44,240 nucleotides of DNA. Source: Anaerolineae bacterium. GTDB taxonomy: Bacteria > Chloroflexota > Anaerolineae > UBA3071. The stretch is taken from NCBI GenBank assembly GCA_029907105.1, contig JARYMM010000028.1:1-44240 (forward strand), given 5' to 3'. The notes beneath the pieces were generated by a model that was given only the letters and a program-made list of their open reading frames with translations, searched no databases and was not told the origin of the DNA. This document shows positions 43,551-44,240 of this stretch, in pieces (the first letter of the stretch is position 1; every line of letters begins with the position of its first letter). Position numbers and translations under genes: made by a program.

Positions 43551-44240
43551 GGGAAGGAAAAGAGGGGAACGAGGGAGGGAAGGAAAAGAGGGGAACGAAC
43601 CTGCAATGGCTGGCTACGGCGGTGGGAAGCATGCCGCACAGGGAGCCGCAGGTGGCCTGCGAAGTGGTGCTGGAGCATTTCCCACAGCTTCCCGCCTGGC
43701 CGCAATTGCCGAGGCGCTCGTTTACGGAGAACATGTACGTGCAGTTCAGCGAGCGTTTCCCCGGCGTGGTGTTGGACGTGGAGAACCAGCGTCTCATCGT
43801 GGACCGCCGCCAGGATCTCGATCCGGCGCTGGAGCAGCTCTACCTGGCCTACCTGGAGAACGACCTGGACTTCGCCGCCATCGGTCCCGACTACGCCGCC
43901 GGCCTGGCCCAACTCCCCTCATCCCTCGTCGCTCACTCCCCATCCCCTGTTGCCCTTAAAGGCCAGGTCACGGGGCCGGTGAGCTGGGGGCTGACGGTGG
44001 TGGACCAGAATCGCCGTCCGGTGCTCTACGACGAGGTGCTGGCCGACGCCCTGGCCCGCCATCTGCGGCTCAAAGCCGCCTGGCAGGAGCGGGAGCTGCG
44101 CAGGCTCTGTCCCCAGACGATCATCTTCGTGGACGAGCCCTACATGTCCTCCTTCGGCTCAGCCTACGTCTCGCTGGAACGGGAGCAGGTGATCACGCTG
44201 CTGGAGGAGGTCTTCGCCGGCATCGAAGGGCTGAAGGGCG
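43547..44240 (+). CDS. MetE/UROD-like protein (cobalamin-independent methionine synthase family), partial
   Basis: Truncated by the window edge, 231 residues visible. ATG at 43547 overlaps the methyltransferase stop as ATGA. The first 20 residues come from a purine-rich 26-bp tandem repeat. The real domain begins LATAVGSMPHREPQVACEVV, with QLPRRSFTENMYVQFSERFPG, then VTGPVSWGLTVVD and TIIFVDEPYMSSFGSAYVSL, a pattern of UROD/MetE-like archaeal and bacterial methyltransferase-fold proteins. They transfer methyl groups, often to homocysteine, and here the neighbourhood (mtnA, SAM riboswitch) fits methionine metabolism. A 14-residue insert LPSSLVAHSPSPVA comes from the 7-nt array at 43913-43954. 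Function is tentative. Confidence 0.72.
   Translation, partial: MREGKEGNEGGKEKRGTNLQWLATAVGSMPHREPQVACEVVLEHFPQLPAWPQLPRRSFTENMYVQFSERFPGVVLDVENQRLIVDRRQDLDPALEQLYLAYLENDLDFAAIGPDYAAGLAQLPSSLVAHSPSPVALKGQVTGPVSWGLTVVDQNRRPVLYDEVLADALARHLRLKAAWQERELRRLCPQTIIFVDEPYMSSFGSAYVSLEREQVITLLEEVFAGIEGLKG
43551..43598. repeat. purine-rich 26-bp tandem repeat
   Basis: A 22-bp block beginning GGGAAGGAAAAGAGGGGAAC occurs at 43551-43572 and again at 43577-43598. Together with the upstream GGAGGAG-like bases it encodes the C-terminus of the DNA methyltransferase and the N-terminus of the MetE-like protein. Confidence 0.92.
43913..43954. repeat. six CATCCCT-family heptamers in frame
   Basis: CTCCCCT, CATCCCT, CGTCGCT, CACTCCC, CATCCCC, TGTTGCC: exactly 42 bases, 14 codons, encoding LPSSLVAHSPSPVA in the MetE-like gene just before the VTGPVSWG motif. 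The length is a multiple of 21, so the frame is kept. Confidence 0.8.

Overview
The window is about 44 kb of GC-rich bacterial DNA, most likely from a member of the Chloroflexota (Anaerolineae/Ardenticatenia-like). I infer this from gene content: O-antigen ligases fused to TPR repeats, Pro-Thr-rich secreted proteins ending in a YLP[LM] tail, an Arg-type EF-P, a MoxR-DUF58-DUF4129 operon and abundant short-period intergenic repeats. No rRNA is present, so the assignment is not proven. Position 1 looks like an assembly break: the first 77 bases are an exact inverted copy of 15159-15235.

Layout. From 307 to 33374 everything is on the minus strand; from 33670 to the right edge everything is on the plus strand. 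The switch is a divergent promoter region at 33375-33669. Minus strand, in transcription order: a DinG-type helicase with an exonuclease domain; efp; an alpha/beta hydrolase; an SLC13 transporter with TrkA-C domains; a secreted LamG protein; tRNA-Thr(CGT) with its own promoter and terminator; then a very compact surface-polysaccharide operon. That operon runs resB-like, MNT-HEPN fusion, uridine kinase, glycosyltransferase (GT), flippase (wzx-like), two methyltransferases, nucleotidyltransferase-like protein, GT. Most junctions overlap by 4 bp. After it come an unrecognised two-gene unit with its own strong promoter, another GT, a candidate small RNA, another GT, an MFS transporter, an O-antigen-ligase/TPR fusion, a broken vapBC pair, a WecA-like sugar-phosphate transferase, a UDP-sugar dehydrogenase, a membrane-anchored cyclophilin, a SpoIID-like secreted protein and an FAD oxidoreductase.

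Plus strand: MoxR-DUF58-DUF4129-pyrG as one operon; yebC-ruvC-ruvA; a SAM-I riboswitch with terminator controlling mtnA; an orphan beta-class DNA methyltransferase; and a MetE-like gene cut by the window edge.

The polysaccharide genes together could build an undecaprenyl-linked glycan (WecA-like initiation, UDP-sugar oxidation, four GT4 enzymes, methyl decoration), flip it (Wzx) and polymerise or ligate it (Wzy/WaaL-like).

The most unusual signal is a set of more than a dozen arrays with 7- or 8-nt periodicity. Many are arranged as two opposed arms that can fold into long imperfect hairpins. They sit at gene ends, in 5' leaders, in frame inside two genes, and inside the P3 arm of the SAM riboswitch.
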